DNA of 64,000 nucleotides from Gnetum montanum (Eukaryota > Streptophyta > Gnetopsida > Gnetales > Gnetaceae): contig MNCI01012718.1 in the NCBI GenBank assembly GCA_015680685.1, positions 1 to 64,000 on the forward strand, in the 5' to 3' direction. The notes below the pieces were generated by a model. The model made no database searches. It saw nothing but the letters and a program-made list of their open reading frames with translations, and was not told the DNA's origin. Every line of letters begins with the position of its first letter. Position 1 is the first letter of the stretch. Made by a program: the position numbers and the translations under genes. Shown in pieces: positions 10,959-21,120 of the stretch.

Positions 10959-11818
10959 TGATGAATCATGATTTAGTAGGCTCTGATATTGGACCCCCGA
11001 TATCAAACCCATGATATTGGGTACGCGATATTGTGACCTAAGAAGCGATATCAGATACACGATATCATGACTCTTGTGTGGGCCTATAAATACATATGTA
11101 GGCGCAAGGAGTTAGGAGGAAGTTTTAGAGTAGTTCAGTTAGAAGTTAGTTTTCATTTTTAGTTCTTCTCAACCCTTTCTCCCAATGCATGCCCGCAGTG
11201 TGATGATTGTAATTGTACGACACCTTTATTCGAGTGTGATGTACTTGGACATGCACATGACTAGAAATAAAGATCCAGATTACTTCATCATTATAGCATT
11301 CACTTAGTTTAATTGTTTAATTATTATTTATTACTTTCTTAATTAATCTCTCTCTACCTTCCTCTCCTACCTCTGTTAGTAAACATAGAATGAGTACGAC
11401 TTAATCATGAGCATTTAAGTGTGACTACTTGGTGTCCCAGTAGCGTACCTAGGACATGCACTTGGTAATCCCAGTAGTAGTATACAAGGTCCAAGATGTG
11501 TACAGATGATTAAGGGATGAATGCTTGTCGCACTTAGGCTAGCTTAAACTCTCTTCACCCTTTCCCTCTTAGTTAAAACAAAGTTATCTTCCATTTCCTC
11601 TAGGAGTAGCACTAGGTTAGAAACCACATCATACACCTCACTCTAGACTAAACCATACATGATAAAGCATATACTAGTCTAGGTGTGAAGATAGCGAACT
11701 GCAATCAACAAGTAACTATCTAGATATCACAACTAGCTCGTTTGTGGAGTTTGACTGGATTATGCGTGAAATGCTCGTATTTGTATGGTTGAGTATAGGG
11801 CTACCTTGCCACTCATCA
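10959..11818 (+). repeat. 3' LTR of element 2 (860 bp)
   Basis: The same length as 2950-3809, with TGATGAATCATG start and ACTCATCA end. A GATATC array with several sites decayed to GATATT lies at about 10985-11070, with a TATA box CCTATAAATAC near 11083. The target duplication CCATG follows at 11819-11823. Confidence 0.93.
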
Positions 11819-12999
11819 CCATGGGTTCTCCAAAGCTAATGTATCACATCATGGATGGGCTCCATAATGAAACAAGGAAGACCCTAGGGATGTATGCCCT
11901 AGGTTGACTATATGAACTACAAACCCACCAATTCCAAGAGCTTATTAAGCAGGTAGTGAAAGAAGAAGGAGAAATAGCCAAATGGGAGAATCTTGAGAGA
12001 TCTCAACAGAAAAAAAATCTTAAAATAACAAAGGTCCATAATCATGCAAAGGAGAAATCAACTCACCTAAAGGTGGTGGAATCATCTTTGCTAATACTAC
12101 AATCACTAGATGAAATTGAGGTAAAGATCAATAAGATGATGGAATGGGTACATGAAAAATGTGGAGAATATGCAAACATTATTAGAGGTAGAACCATGCA
12201 AGATCACTCTGATAACTAGAATAAATAGAGGATGCCAAACTTAGAAACAAGACAGAACACCATTCGTTAATCGAGAAGAAGGGTTGAAGAAAATAAGGAT
12301 AGGAACTCAACTACAAATCATAAGTATCAATGTGATGTTTGTCTGTATAATCATCCCAAAGGTCAATGCCCAATCTTGTCACATTTACATGAGCATTGGG
12401 GAAGAATGCTACATCCAGATTTCATACAAAAATACTGTGTTCAACTGCTGTGGCAAAACCCCCAGTCGTGGGGGAGGCCACTACCAAACAAACCACACCC
12501 TTTGTATACCTCAACACCAAACACTTATTATGTTCAACATCCTATTTCCCCAACTAGATCAACATCCTCTACTTCACCTCATCGTTATTATTCTCTCGAG
12601 TACTATCAACCCATGTCCTCTCCAACAAGATCACCACCTCATGTTCCTTACACTTCTCCTCACCCCCAATATTCTCATCCTTCACCTCCTTCTACATCAC
12701 CACCAGTTGTGCCAAAAGGTTCTACACCACAGTACCAATCCATGAACATTACTTGTGCTACTATTGTCAATAGTAGTGGAATTCCTCCACAATGTCAAAA
12801 GCATCCTTTCTTTAGGCATGACCATAGAAAGTGACAACACGGTTCTGAAACCACTACATCCTCCAACTCAGCACAAGCCCAACATTGTGATGCATCTTCC
12901 TCCTCAAACTCAACACCTCCTATTATCTCATCTAGGCCATTAATTAATGTTCCAACAACCATGCAACCCAATGGATATAACCACATAGGAAAATATACC
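11819..12999 (+). pseudogene. gag of element 1, second part
   Basis: After the right CCATG copy the gag of element 1 resumes: 'MYHIMDGLHNETR', a charged stretch 'AKWENLERSQQ', and a CDVCLYNHPKGQC motif (CX2CX3HX4C, about 12330-12370) with LSHLHEHWG. A proline/serine/tyrosine-rich tail with 'HPFFRHDHRK' follows at about 12805-12830. It breaks at about 12999, where element 3 enters; the matching continuation starts at 31696. Stops and frame changes are present. Confidence 0.83.
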
Positions 13000-14705
13000 T
13001 GTACTAACCAAAATCGTCAACGTGAGGCTAGAAGGGAAAACAAACACCGAAAGATTATTGGAGAGACACAGACAACCCTGCCTTCAAGTGAGGGTAACCT
13101 AGAAAAGAAAACAAAGGCAGAGTGCCTTCGATGGTCTGCACACAAATCAACCAAGGACTTCCTTGAGTGTAAGCTATGGCTAGCGCTGGGGTTATCGTAA
13201 CTAATGACATATGAAATGTAAACAATGACACATGAAATGCAAATAGAGCGTATACAGAACTGTATTGTAAACAAAGAATAAATAGAATAAATAATGTAAA
13301 TGGAATGTATTCTATTGCTTAACAAAGATGTGCACCGTTCAAAGAGTAGTTGCGTGTGTGGATGGCAAGTCAAGCGCTAAGCCCTAAGGTGATGTGTTTA
13401 CAGGTGCTTGGATGCTGGGAATCATGTGTGCCTAAGCATCCAAAGTTGCCAGTCAATGCTCCCTAAGCCCTCAACCTTCAAAATTGCCAACCTCATTTAT
13501 GTGAATGGAAGGGGTATTTATAAGGTTTGGCTAGGCTCGGGCATAGAATTCATGGGTGGAATCAATAGCTGAGAGATGAGAGGAAAACAAATCATGTGAC
13601 ATGTGTTTGATGGATAGCTGTGTATGAGTTGGACGTGCGTGGGCAAGCTACGTTCTTGACCGGATGCACCATATCTTACAACATGTGTTAGCTTACGCAA
13701 GCTAGCTTACGCCCATATAAGCACATACAATTTGGAGCATGAGAGCTTTACAAGCTTTCAAATGGTGAAAATTTACAATGAAAATGATAGTGTACAACAA
13801 GAGAATTTGACTCCAGCTCACTTGATTCATGGATTGACTGCTGCAGGATGTCGATTTGAGTGGTTTTGTGGCTATTTGAGGCATTTCTATTCCACCAAAG
13901 CTTCTAGCATGACTTGATTTTATCTTGGTGTGTCTTCAGTGTGTGTTTAGCTATTACTCATGTTGTACTCACATTGCCAGCGTGACCTCGGCATGACCTC
14001 AACATGACATGATGAAAATGACATATTTCACACCAATTTTTGATCTTTTGAAGCCTGTTCTTTGAATGCAACAATTTCCTGACTATGTTTGACCCTGAGA
14101 GTGAGTTGCATGTTGAAACCTGAGGTTGAGTGTATCTTGATTTAAGCCACTTTTGGTAACTCACGTTGGACTCACGCTGTTAGCATGACCTCAGTGTGAG
14201 CATAGTGTGAGCTACAAAAAATTTGCAATTTTGGACCTAAAATCTGGAATTCTAGAGGTTGGGGCTTGAAGTTTTCAACAATGAACCCTGAGGATGACTT
14301 GCACCTTTGGAATCAAACCATTTCGACTTGGTTTTGAGGCTCTCAGAGTTGGTCACATTGGACTCACGCTACCAGCGTGACCTCAACATGACCACAACGT
14401 GAGTGAGAAAATTTGTACAATTTGGCCAAAAATTTGAACTCCCAAATGCTGAAACTTGAAGTGGAAAACAGTGACTCTTCACAATGGCTTGCACCTTCAG
14501 ATTTGACCATCTTTGACTTGATTTTGAAGTCGTTAGAGTTGCTCACACTAAGGGCAAGTCGTTTTGACAAGCCCAGCGTGAGCAAGCTAGCTTGACAAGC
14601 TGAGCATGAGTTCCATGCCTTAGTCAAATTTTTACCTCCCAAAAGCTCAAGAGGCTTTGAGTTGTTCTTGTTTCAAAGTATTAGGCCAAAATTAGTGGTG
14701 TTTCA
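13000..14705 (-). repeat. 3' LTR of element 3 (1706 bp)
   Basis: On the plus strand it begins TGTACTAACC and ends GGTGTTTCA; on the minus strand it is TGAAACACC...GTACA. It aligns with 30000-31695 over its length with scattered substitutions. A TATA-type CTTATAAATACCCC (minus) lies near 13511-13524. It contains many copies of GCGTGA/TCACGC-type motifs (about 13970-14610) and an AAGCTAGCTT palindrome near 14582. Frames inside are shadows. Confidence 0.9.
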
Positions 14706-16219
14706 TTGGTCCCTCTTTGTTGACATCTAAAGGAATCCACCAGAGAGGCGTCGACAAAGAAGTACAAAACACCATGACCAACCAAGCACCAAGCATTATC
14801 CATTAGCCCTTTGTTGGATGTCATCGCAAAATTTTTAAAAGTACATGGGATTGGGGGAAATGCAATTCAAGATGCAAGGGGATTAGTTGTAACCGAGGGG
14901 AAATTAGGAGTTAATCATGGGTTATAATTGTTGTTGGAATTGTGGGAGAGGAATGCTCTCCTGTGAACGAGCCATATTTTTGGTCCCTATCAATAGCAAG
15001 TGTTTAGCAGACTTAGAACCAAGATATAGGAGGTGCGTTCTTTAGAGAAATGGGACTCTTATAGAGTGTTTATGGGAACCCATTATAAATAGCCAGAGCC
15101 ACGCGATGATGTGCAACATGATCTTTTGAGACACGATTGTACGTATCTTTCTAAGAGGATTGCCTTCTCGCCTGGAGCTTATATGAGAGGAGCCAATGGT
15201 CTTTGGTCTATGATGTCCACGAGATCATGAAGACCTTTTCCGTGCATTTTTCTCTTTGATCTTTTTATTTGTTTTTGTTTTCTTTCTATTTTTTTTTGGA
15301 AGAGCTTGCTTTCAATGCTATACTCATGCTCATGTGTTTGCATTTGTATCATGTACTATGTACTGTGTTTTGCGTTGCAACTGCTTAGAGAATCATAGTG
15401 TGCAATAGTGTATCAAGAGCTTTGGGATAAGTAGAATGTATCAATGGGTATAATTGAATGGGATAAGGGGAACATGATGGGGAATAGGGAATGTATCAAG
15501 AGTTGGGAATGTAATTATGAATAGATTGATTAACCCAATTGCGTGTGTCAGGAGGAATGTGATACATTGTCGTCATGATGAAGTGCATATGTGCATGAAC
15601 ACCTTAGGTGTGTCATCCTACAAACACAACTCCAAGAAGACAAGAAAACCACAAATGATTCGGTTAACTAAGCACTTTAAACTTGAAAACAACCAAGGAG
15701 ATGGAGCCACCGTGTGCGATTTTCAAAGCAGACAGGGTCATGAACAGCATCAGCTTCATCTGGGTCCGTGAGACAAATTATGCAAGAAATCCTTGTTGAG
15801 CACGTACAACCAATTGCAGCAACATATCTCTTCGAATATTTACCTAGTCGTCGATGATGTCACCAGTTTATAGTCTTAGCGAACTGTTATGGGTTAGTTT
15901 CACGTTATAACTCTTTGGACGGTGCTATTTTAGCGTCGTAGTAGATGATGTAGTGCTAGTTTATAGTCGTAGCAGATTGTGAAGAGGCTAACTAGTTTAT
16001 AGTCTTAGTGGACTCTGCATGCTAGTTTTACGTCATGGCGGATGAATGTGGTAGTTTAGTGTCATACCAGATAGAGTTCTATGGTGTCAGTTTGTTGTCA
16101 TGACGCCAGGACACTCTATGGTGCCAGTTTCAAGTCATAGCCCTAGGACCATTCTATGGTATCAGTTTTAGGTCATGATTCCAAGACCATTACATACCTC
16201 AAGTTCATTAGACATAGTA
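14706..16219 (-). other. 3' noncoding region and polypurine tract of element 3
   Basis: It lies between the integrase stop (16220-16222) and the 3' LTR. The polypurine tract, minus strand AAAGAGGGACCAA, abuts the LTR. A plus-strand frame of 84 codons at 15517-15771 has no features I recognise. The outer part (about 15850-16219) is a diverged tandem array. No other gene is seen. Confidence 0.75.
15850..16219. repeat. Diverged minisatellite-like array (TAGTTT..GTCATA motif)
   Basis: About eight imperfect units carry the core '(t)agttt(a/t)(n)(a/g)gtc(a/g)t(a)' followed by '..gga(c/t)..ct', spaced roughly 40-50 bp. It begins just after the pol stop. Similar cores recur at 19580-19640 and 25640-25900 inside the same element. 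Confidence 0.6.
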
Positions 16220-17399
16220 TCATTTTAGGTATAGGTGATTTGTAGGATTAGTGAACTCATTCCCATCCATGTCAGTAAGTTTGAATACTCCGTTATTGTA
16301 CGCCTTGGTGACTAAGTAAGGCCCTTTCCAGTTAGCTAAGAATTTATCTGGATGTTCATGGAAGGCCTTAAGGACTAGGTCTCCTTCCTTAATCAGGCGT
16401 TTATGTAGATCATGTTTATGTCATTGTTATTGTTGTTTCTGGTACCACTCGATCTGATCAAGCGTTCACACACGTTTCTCCTCCACCGAGTCAAGGTCAG
16501 TAATGCACAGTTCATCACTTTGGCTTTCATCGAGGAGGCTTGAGAGAGCTATCCACAACGAGGGAACCTATAACTGCAAAGGTAAAATAGCTTCAGATTC
16601 ATATACAAGACTATAAGGATTTTTACCTGTAGATGTTCGATGTGTCGTTCTGTATGCCCACAATGGGTAGACTAGTTGTTTATGCCATCACCTCTTGCTT
16701 TGATTTAGCATCTTTTTGAGCACCATGATGACAATTTTGTTTGTAGCCTCTACTTGACCATTGCTCTATGGGTAGTAAGGTGATGAGAACACGTGTTTAA
16801 TACCTAGGCTTTCACAGAAGCTTTTAGTATCCACGCTGCTAGATTATGGTCCATTGTCAGTAACGATGGTCATCAGAATACCAAAATGGATCACAATGTT
16901 TTCTATTATGAAAGTACAAACATGCTTAGAGGTGGTCTTCCTAAGGGGAATAGCTTTTATCCATTTTGTGAAGTATTCAATTGCGGTGATAATAAAGCTA
17001 TGCCCTGCAGAAAAATGGCATTGTTATCGGTCCAATTAAGTCTAATCCCTATCTTTGGAATGGCCAGGTGATTTGTGTTGTGTGCAATTCGTTAGGCGGC
17101 ACATGTATTAGGTTACCATGCCTTTGGCAAATGTCACATGTCCTGACCTTGTAGAGGCAATCGTACTTCATGTGTGGCTAGTAGTAGCCCAAGTGCCTAG
17201 TCTTTGTTGCCATTGCTTTGGGTGCTATGTGCCCTCCAAAAAAGTCCTTCGTGGACCTATTCTACAATCGTTTGACCGTCGATGCTACTAACACACATCA
17301 ACAAAATGCCCTCATACAAGTTGTGACATAATGTGTCTCCTATTAATGCATATTGCCAAGAGCGTTTTCGCACTACGTCCTTTTCAGCGTTTGTCAAAT
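16220..17399 (-). pseudogene. Integrase of element 3
   Basis: Read on the minus strand, the catalytic-core landmarks are GLDLIGP (first aspartate, about 17040), YFTKWIKAIPL, TIVTDNGP (second aspartate, about 16850) and SNGQVEATNK (catalytic glutamate, about 16740). 'YRTTHRTSTG' follows, and a C-terminal 'GPYLVTKAYNNG' (about 16270-16330) matches the GPY/F module of gypsy integrases. It ends HLYLK and a stop. Integrase joins the element DNA to the host chromosome. Many stops and frame changes show it is inactive. It follows the second RNase H in the Tat order. Confidence 0.85.
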
Positions 17400-17790
17400 G
17401 TTGTGGATGTCTACTAATTACTTCAACAGATGTTTGGTCAAATCACAATATGGTTGAAAATGGAGAGCCTTGCATGTGTAAACTTCTGTGACTTCATTAA
17501 TGACTAATTGTGAATCACCTCGAACTACAAGACGTGAGATTCTCAAAGTCAGTGTTGCCTGAAGACCTCTAAAAAGACCTTCGTATTCCGCCACGTTATT
17601 GGTACAAGGAAAGGTCAATCGATAGGTGAAGGGTCAGATTTCTCCTAAGGGGTTTGTTAAAATGGCTGCGACACTTCCTCCTCGGGAAGTTGAAGCTCCA
17701 TCGAAATAAAGGATTGCCTCATAGTTATCAGGTACAATGTCTATACTATTAACATTCTCATCGGGGAATTCAGGGTTAATCGTTGCTTGA
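17400..17790 (-). pseudogene. Second (archaeal-type) RNase H of element 3
   Basis: On the minus strand: 'DGASTSRGGSVAAILTNP', then 'PCTNNVAEYEGLFRGLQATL' and 'ISRLVVRGDSQLVINEV'. The NNxAEYxA/G and GDSQLV motifs carry the acidic residues of the archaeal-type RNase H domain that marks Tat-lineage elements in addition to the usual RNase H. It would degrade the RNA of RNA-DNA hybrids. The frame 17418-17618 is open; the flanks are mutated. Confidence 0.85.
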
Positions 17791-17828
17791 TCATGCGTTG
17801 GTGAGACAGTCAATTGTGTGACTATTGC

Positions 17829-18254
17829 TTAACCTTTTGTGGAGGATTGAGCAACATAGTGTAGGTCAAACTCTACGATCACTGCTTTCCATCTAGCTAT
17901 CCTACTTGACTCGTAGATGTTGTTATTGATGGCACGGAGCACATTATTCTTGCAAATGATGTAGACTTGATTACAAAAGAGATAATGCCTCCATTTCTCC
18001 AAGGAGAAGATGAGGGCAAGGCATGATCTCTCCACATCATTGTATTGTTGTTCATAGGTGGTTAGATCATGGCTTAAGTAATAGAAAGGGATCTCGATTC
18101 CATCTTCACATTTTTGGCAAAGCATCGATGCAATGGAAGAATCGGAAGTCGCAAGGTAGATGTAGAAGGATTTATTGCTCTATGGGGGATAAGCCATCGG
18201 CAGTTGAGCCTGCTCTTGCTTTATGTCATCAAATGCTTCCTAGCACTGTTGAGT
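17829..18254 (-). pseudogene. RT connection and first RNase H domain of element 3
   Basis: Minus strand, following RT: 'FYIYLATSDSSIASMLCQ', 'FYYLSHDLTTYEQQYNDVER', 'CLALIFSLEKWRHYLFCNQV' and 'NNNIYESSRIARWKAVIVEF'. This is the standard gypsy connection and RNase H region (YLS..L...E..Y...E). An open frame covers 17829-18125; the part next to RT is interrupted by stops. Confidence 0.85.
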
Positions 18255-19459
18255 CTATTGGAAATGCACATTCTTTTGTAGTAAGTGTTGCATGGGTCTC
18301 AACCTATCTATCAAATTTGCGATAAAACGTCTAATGAATTGTAACCTACCTTGTAGACCACGTAGTTTGGTAAGGTTTTTTAGTGGTTGCATGTTAGTTA
18401 TTGCCTTAACCTTATCAGGGTCTACTCGTATCCCTGTTTCAAAGACTATGAAGCCAAGCAGTTTGCCTATTTTGACACCAAAGACACACTTCTTTGGATT
18501 GAGTCTGAGGTCATGTTTGAGACAACATTTAAGCACTAGGTCTAGATCTTTTGCATGTTGTTCAATTGTTTTGGAGTTAACTACGAGGTCATCAACGTAA
18601 TCATTGAGCAAATTGAGCATGTAATCACTAAATATATATGTCATTGCTCGTTGATATGTAGCGCCTGCATTTTTAAGACCAAAAAGCATCATCATATAGC
18701 AGAATGTGCCCCAAGGCATCATAAAGGTTGTCCTGAGTTGATGTTCTAGGTTGATTCTTATTTGATTGTATCCTGAAAATCCATCCATAAAGGATAACAA
18801 TGTGTGCCCAGCAGTTGCGTCAACAAGTTGATCGATACTAGGTAGTAGGAAGTCATCCTTTATAATGGCTATGTTAAGATTATGGAAGTCAATGCATATG
18901 CATATACTACCATTCTTCTTAGGGACTACAACAATGTTGGATACCCAGTCGGAATAGTCAACGGCTCGGATGAAACCAGCTTGGTAGAGCTTGTGATTTC
19001 ATTAAGGACTACTAACGCCATTTCAGGTCTAACCTTTCATACTTTTTGCTTCATGGGTTTGACTTTTTCATTGAGAATAATGTTATGTTGGACGATTCGA
19101 GGATCCAACCTTGGCATGTTGGTATATGACCATGAAAATGTTTTTATATTTTCTTTCAGTACTTGAGTGATGTCACTGATAAGTTGTGAGTCCAGTAGGG
19201 CACTTAATTTCAATGTTTTACTTTCATCATTGGATGTAATAATGGGAACTTCAATGGGAGGATCTTCAATGATATTATCAGCCTCTAGATCTAAAGTCTT
19301 AGCCATATTTTTAGACCAGTCCGACATTTCCTGAGTGGAGGCTATTAAATTAGTGTAAGCGTATGGGTCTAGATCCAAGGGTTCTAGCTCGATTGCTCTT
19401 TTTACTTCTCCATGTGGTCCAGGGAGAGACAATGTTGAAAAGATATTCTTGGTGGCCAT
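18255..19459 (-). pseudogene. Reverse transcriptase of element 3
   Basis: Minus strand. An N-terminal extension (19037-19459) starts MATKNIFSTLSLPGPHGEV and has 'FSWSYTNMPRLDPRIVQH', typical of the Tat region just before RT. RT itself shows 'SNIVVVPKKNG', 'CIDFHNLN', 'FMDGFSGYNQIRI', 'FGLKNAGATYQRAM' and the active-site YVDDLVV (about 18600), then 'LNPKKCVFGV' and 'GFIVFETGIRVDP'. It copies element RNA into DNA. The 3' half (18255-18800) is one open frame. A CAG acceptor-like site lies directly before the extension (about 19470), consistent with pol being reached by splicing from gag-PR. Confidence 0.9.
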
Positions 19460-20040
19460 GTGCTCACTCCTGCCAATTTAAACCAGGAGTGAAATGAGCA
19501 ACATTGGCTTGACGAGGGAATTGTTAAATGCAAACGAGCATTAGGTAATTAATCTACGTACTGACTAAATTGAGGATCATAGTGGTAGTTTAGTGTCATA
19601 CTTGGACCACATGGCATTTTTAGGCCATACCGGACCGATAATATTCAGTGTTATGGATGAGTGTACGAAATATTGTTAATTTCTATGTTTCGTGCGAACA
19701 AGAAGTTTATGGGATTTTATAGTCGTATGGATTTTTATGTGTGCCACTATATATATTTTNAATGAGGAATACTATGTAAAAATGAAATAAAGATGATGTA
19801 AATAATAATATGAAAGCAAAAGTTAATCCTGAAACATGATAAATTACTAAAAATAAATAAACAAAAACAAAATGAATAAAAAAATGGAAATGAAGATGGG
19901 AGTTAAAAAGGGGATTTTGAGGTAAAGGGGCATCATTTGTGCTAGTGTGAGTTCTTGGGCGTTTGGATTGCAGCGTGAGCAAGCTAGAGAGTGTAGCATG
20001 AGTGTTGGCATGAGTTACAGCATGAGTTACAGGACTAGCA
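19460..20040. other. Noncoding spacer of element 3 left of the antisense gene
   Basis: Holds one or two TAGTTT..GTCATAC cores (19580-19640), a single unresolved base at 19760, an A-rich stretch (about 19780-19900), and the first GCATGAGTT-type motifs (from about 19970). A minus frame at 19707-20072 crosses the N and is low-complexity; I do not regard it as a gene. The stretch may contain the promoter of the antisense gene. Confidence 0.5.
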
Positions 20041-20333
20041 ATGAAGGGCAAAGGGAAAGCAAGCCAAGGCAAAGGGAAGAGGCAAGCAAATCTAGCGTTT
20101 GTGGAGGAGAGTAAAGAGCTACTTCAGCGTCTCCCTCAAGCCAGAATTCCAACATGGGATGGAGCTCTATGTAAGTCTGTTTCTTCTTGTTTCTTTCCAG
20201 TATTTTGTGCACAGTGTTAGCTAGGGTAGAATGGTCTCTCATGGCCACCATTTTCTGCTGTATTTTCAGTGTGATTTTGGGTTTTTTCTACCGCGTTGGA
20301 TTAAGATCGTTTGCTATGATTTTCTTGCTGTGT

Positions 20334-20335
<2 letters not shown>

Positions 20336-20372
<37 letters not shown>
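20336..20372. repeat. Poly-G run (37)
   Basis: An uninterrupted run of 37 G inside intron 1 of the antisense gene. It could be a true unstable tract or an assembly artefact; the other very long homopolymer (poly-C at 7692) lies next to an N. Confidence 0.7.
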
Positions 20373-20399
20373 CGTTAGGGCTTGTATTGGGGTTTATGT

Positions 20400-21120
20400 T
20401 TTTCTGACTAGGGAACACTCAGCATCAGCACATTGATGCGAACTCAGCGTGAACACCCACGACATCGTGAGTCTAGGGCAGCGTGAATGTAGGGAAGCGT
20501 GAGTGTAGGGCAATGACAGCTTGCGTTTCTTGGGAGAAACCTGAGTGTGAGTGCATTGCAAGGCAGGCAGCATGAATCCCTAGAGGAAAGCTTAGCTTGA
20601 GTGGTCAGGGAAGCGTAGCGTGAGTGGCAGGGGAAAATCATAGCGTGAGTTCCTGGAACCAGTAGCGTGAGTAGCAGGGGAAAACCATAGCGTGAGTTCC
20701 TGGGAACCAGTAGCGTGAGTTCTTGAGAACAAGCTCAGCGTTAATTAGGACAGTGCAGCATGAGTGTTGAGAACAGGCCCAGTGTGAGTGCTAAGAGCAG
20801 GCCCCAACATGAATGCCAGGGATGCACCTAACGTGCATTACAGGGCAGGCCCCGGCATGAATAGATTGATGTAAAACTAGTGTAAAAAAAAAAGGGTAGC
20901 GCAAGCTGCAGGGCGACGTGACTGCAGGGCAGCGTGAGCTGCAAGGTGGCCTAGCATGAGCACCAAGAGGAAACCCTAGTGTGAGTGCCAAGAACAGGCC
21001 CAACGTGAGCATTAAGAACATGCCCAGTGTGAGCACTAAGAATAGGCCCAGCATGAGCTCCAGGCATGCTCAGCGTGAGCTCCTGGGCACGCGCAACATG
21101 ATCACGCTGGGTGGGGGTAA
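20400..21120. repeat. Degenerate (C)AGCGTGAGTG array in intron 1 of the antisense gene
   Basis: Dozens of GCGTGAG/GCATGAG/GTGTGAG cores lie every 15-40 bp, often in phrases such as 'cagcgtgagt..cagggaa' and 'cccagcgtgagc'. Related cores fill the leader at about 29690-29930 and both LTRs (about 13970-14610 and 30960-31600). Confidence 0.7.

Larger units (their letters stand above)
2950..11818 (+). mobile_element. Element 2: complete gag/ORF2 LTR retrotransposon (8869 bp)
   Basis: Both LTRs are 860 bp, with TGAT..ATCA ends, a PBS after the first, a GGGGGTA polypurine tract before the second, and a perfect 5-bp target duplication. The order is LTR, gag (3952-6272), spacer with internal promoter, ORF2 (7989-10776), LTR. 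No pol gene lies between gag and ORF2 or after it. The LTRs differ visibly by many transitions (roughly one in ten bases over the first 150 bp, by eye), so the insertion is old. It interrupts the gag of element 1. Confidence 0.93.

Noticed and set aside
13017-13373. 118-codon minus frame within the 3' LTR of element 3, also seen at 29996-30283
   Set aside because: It lies wholly in the LTR, on the genomic-RNA strand but before any gag. The frame is not kept between the two LTR copies, and the composition is low-complexity hydrophobic. Treated as a chance frame.
16854-17071. Overlapping plus frames over the integrase region of element 3
   Set aside because: They are antisense to the recognisable integrase motifs and have no features of their own.
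19707-20072. 121-codon minus frame rich in H, T, F and L
   Set aside because: It crosses an unresolved base, is antisense to exon 1 of the antisense gene, and shows no conserved motif.
20400-21120. CRISPR-like or satellite interpretation of the AGCGTGAG array
   Set aside because: Units are degenerate with irregular spacing, there are no constant-length spacers, and the context is a plant retrotransposon.
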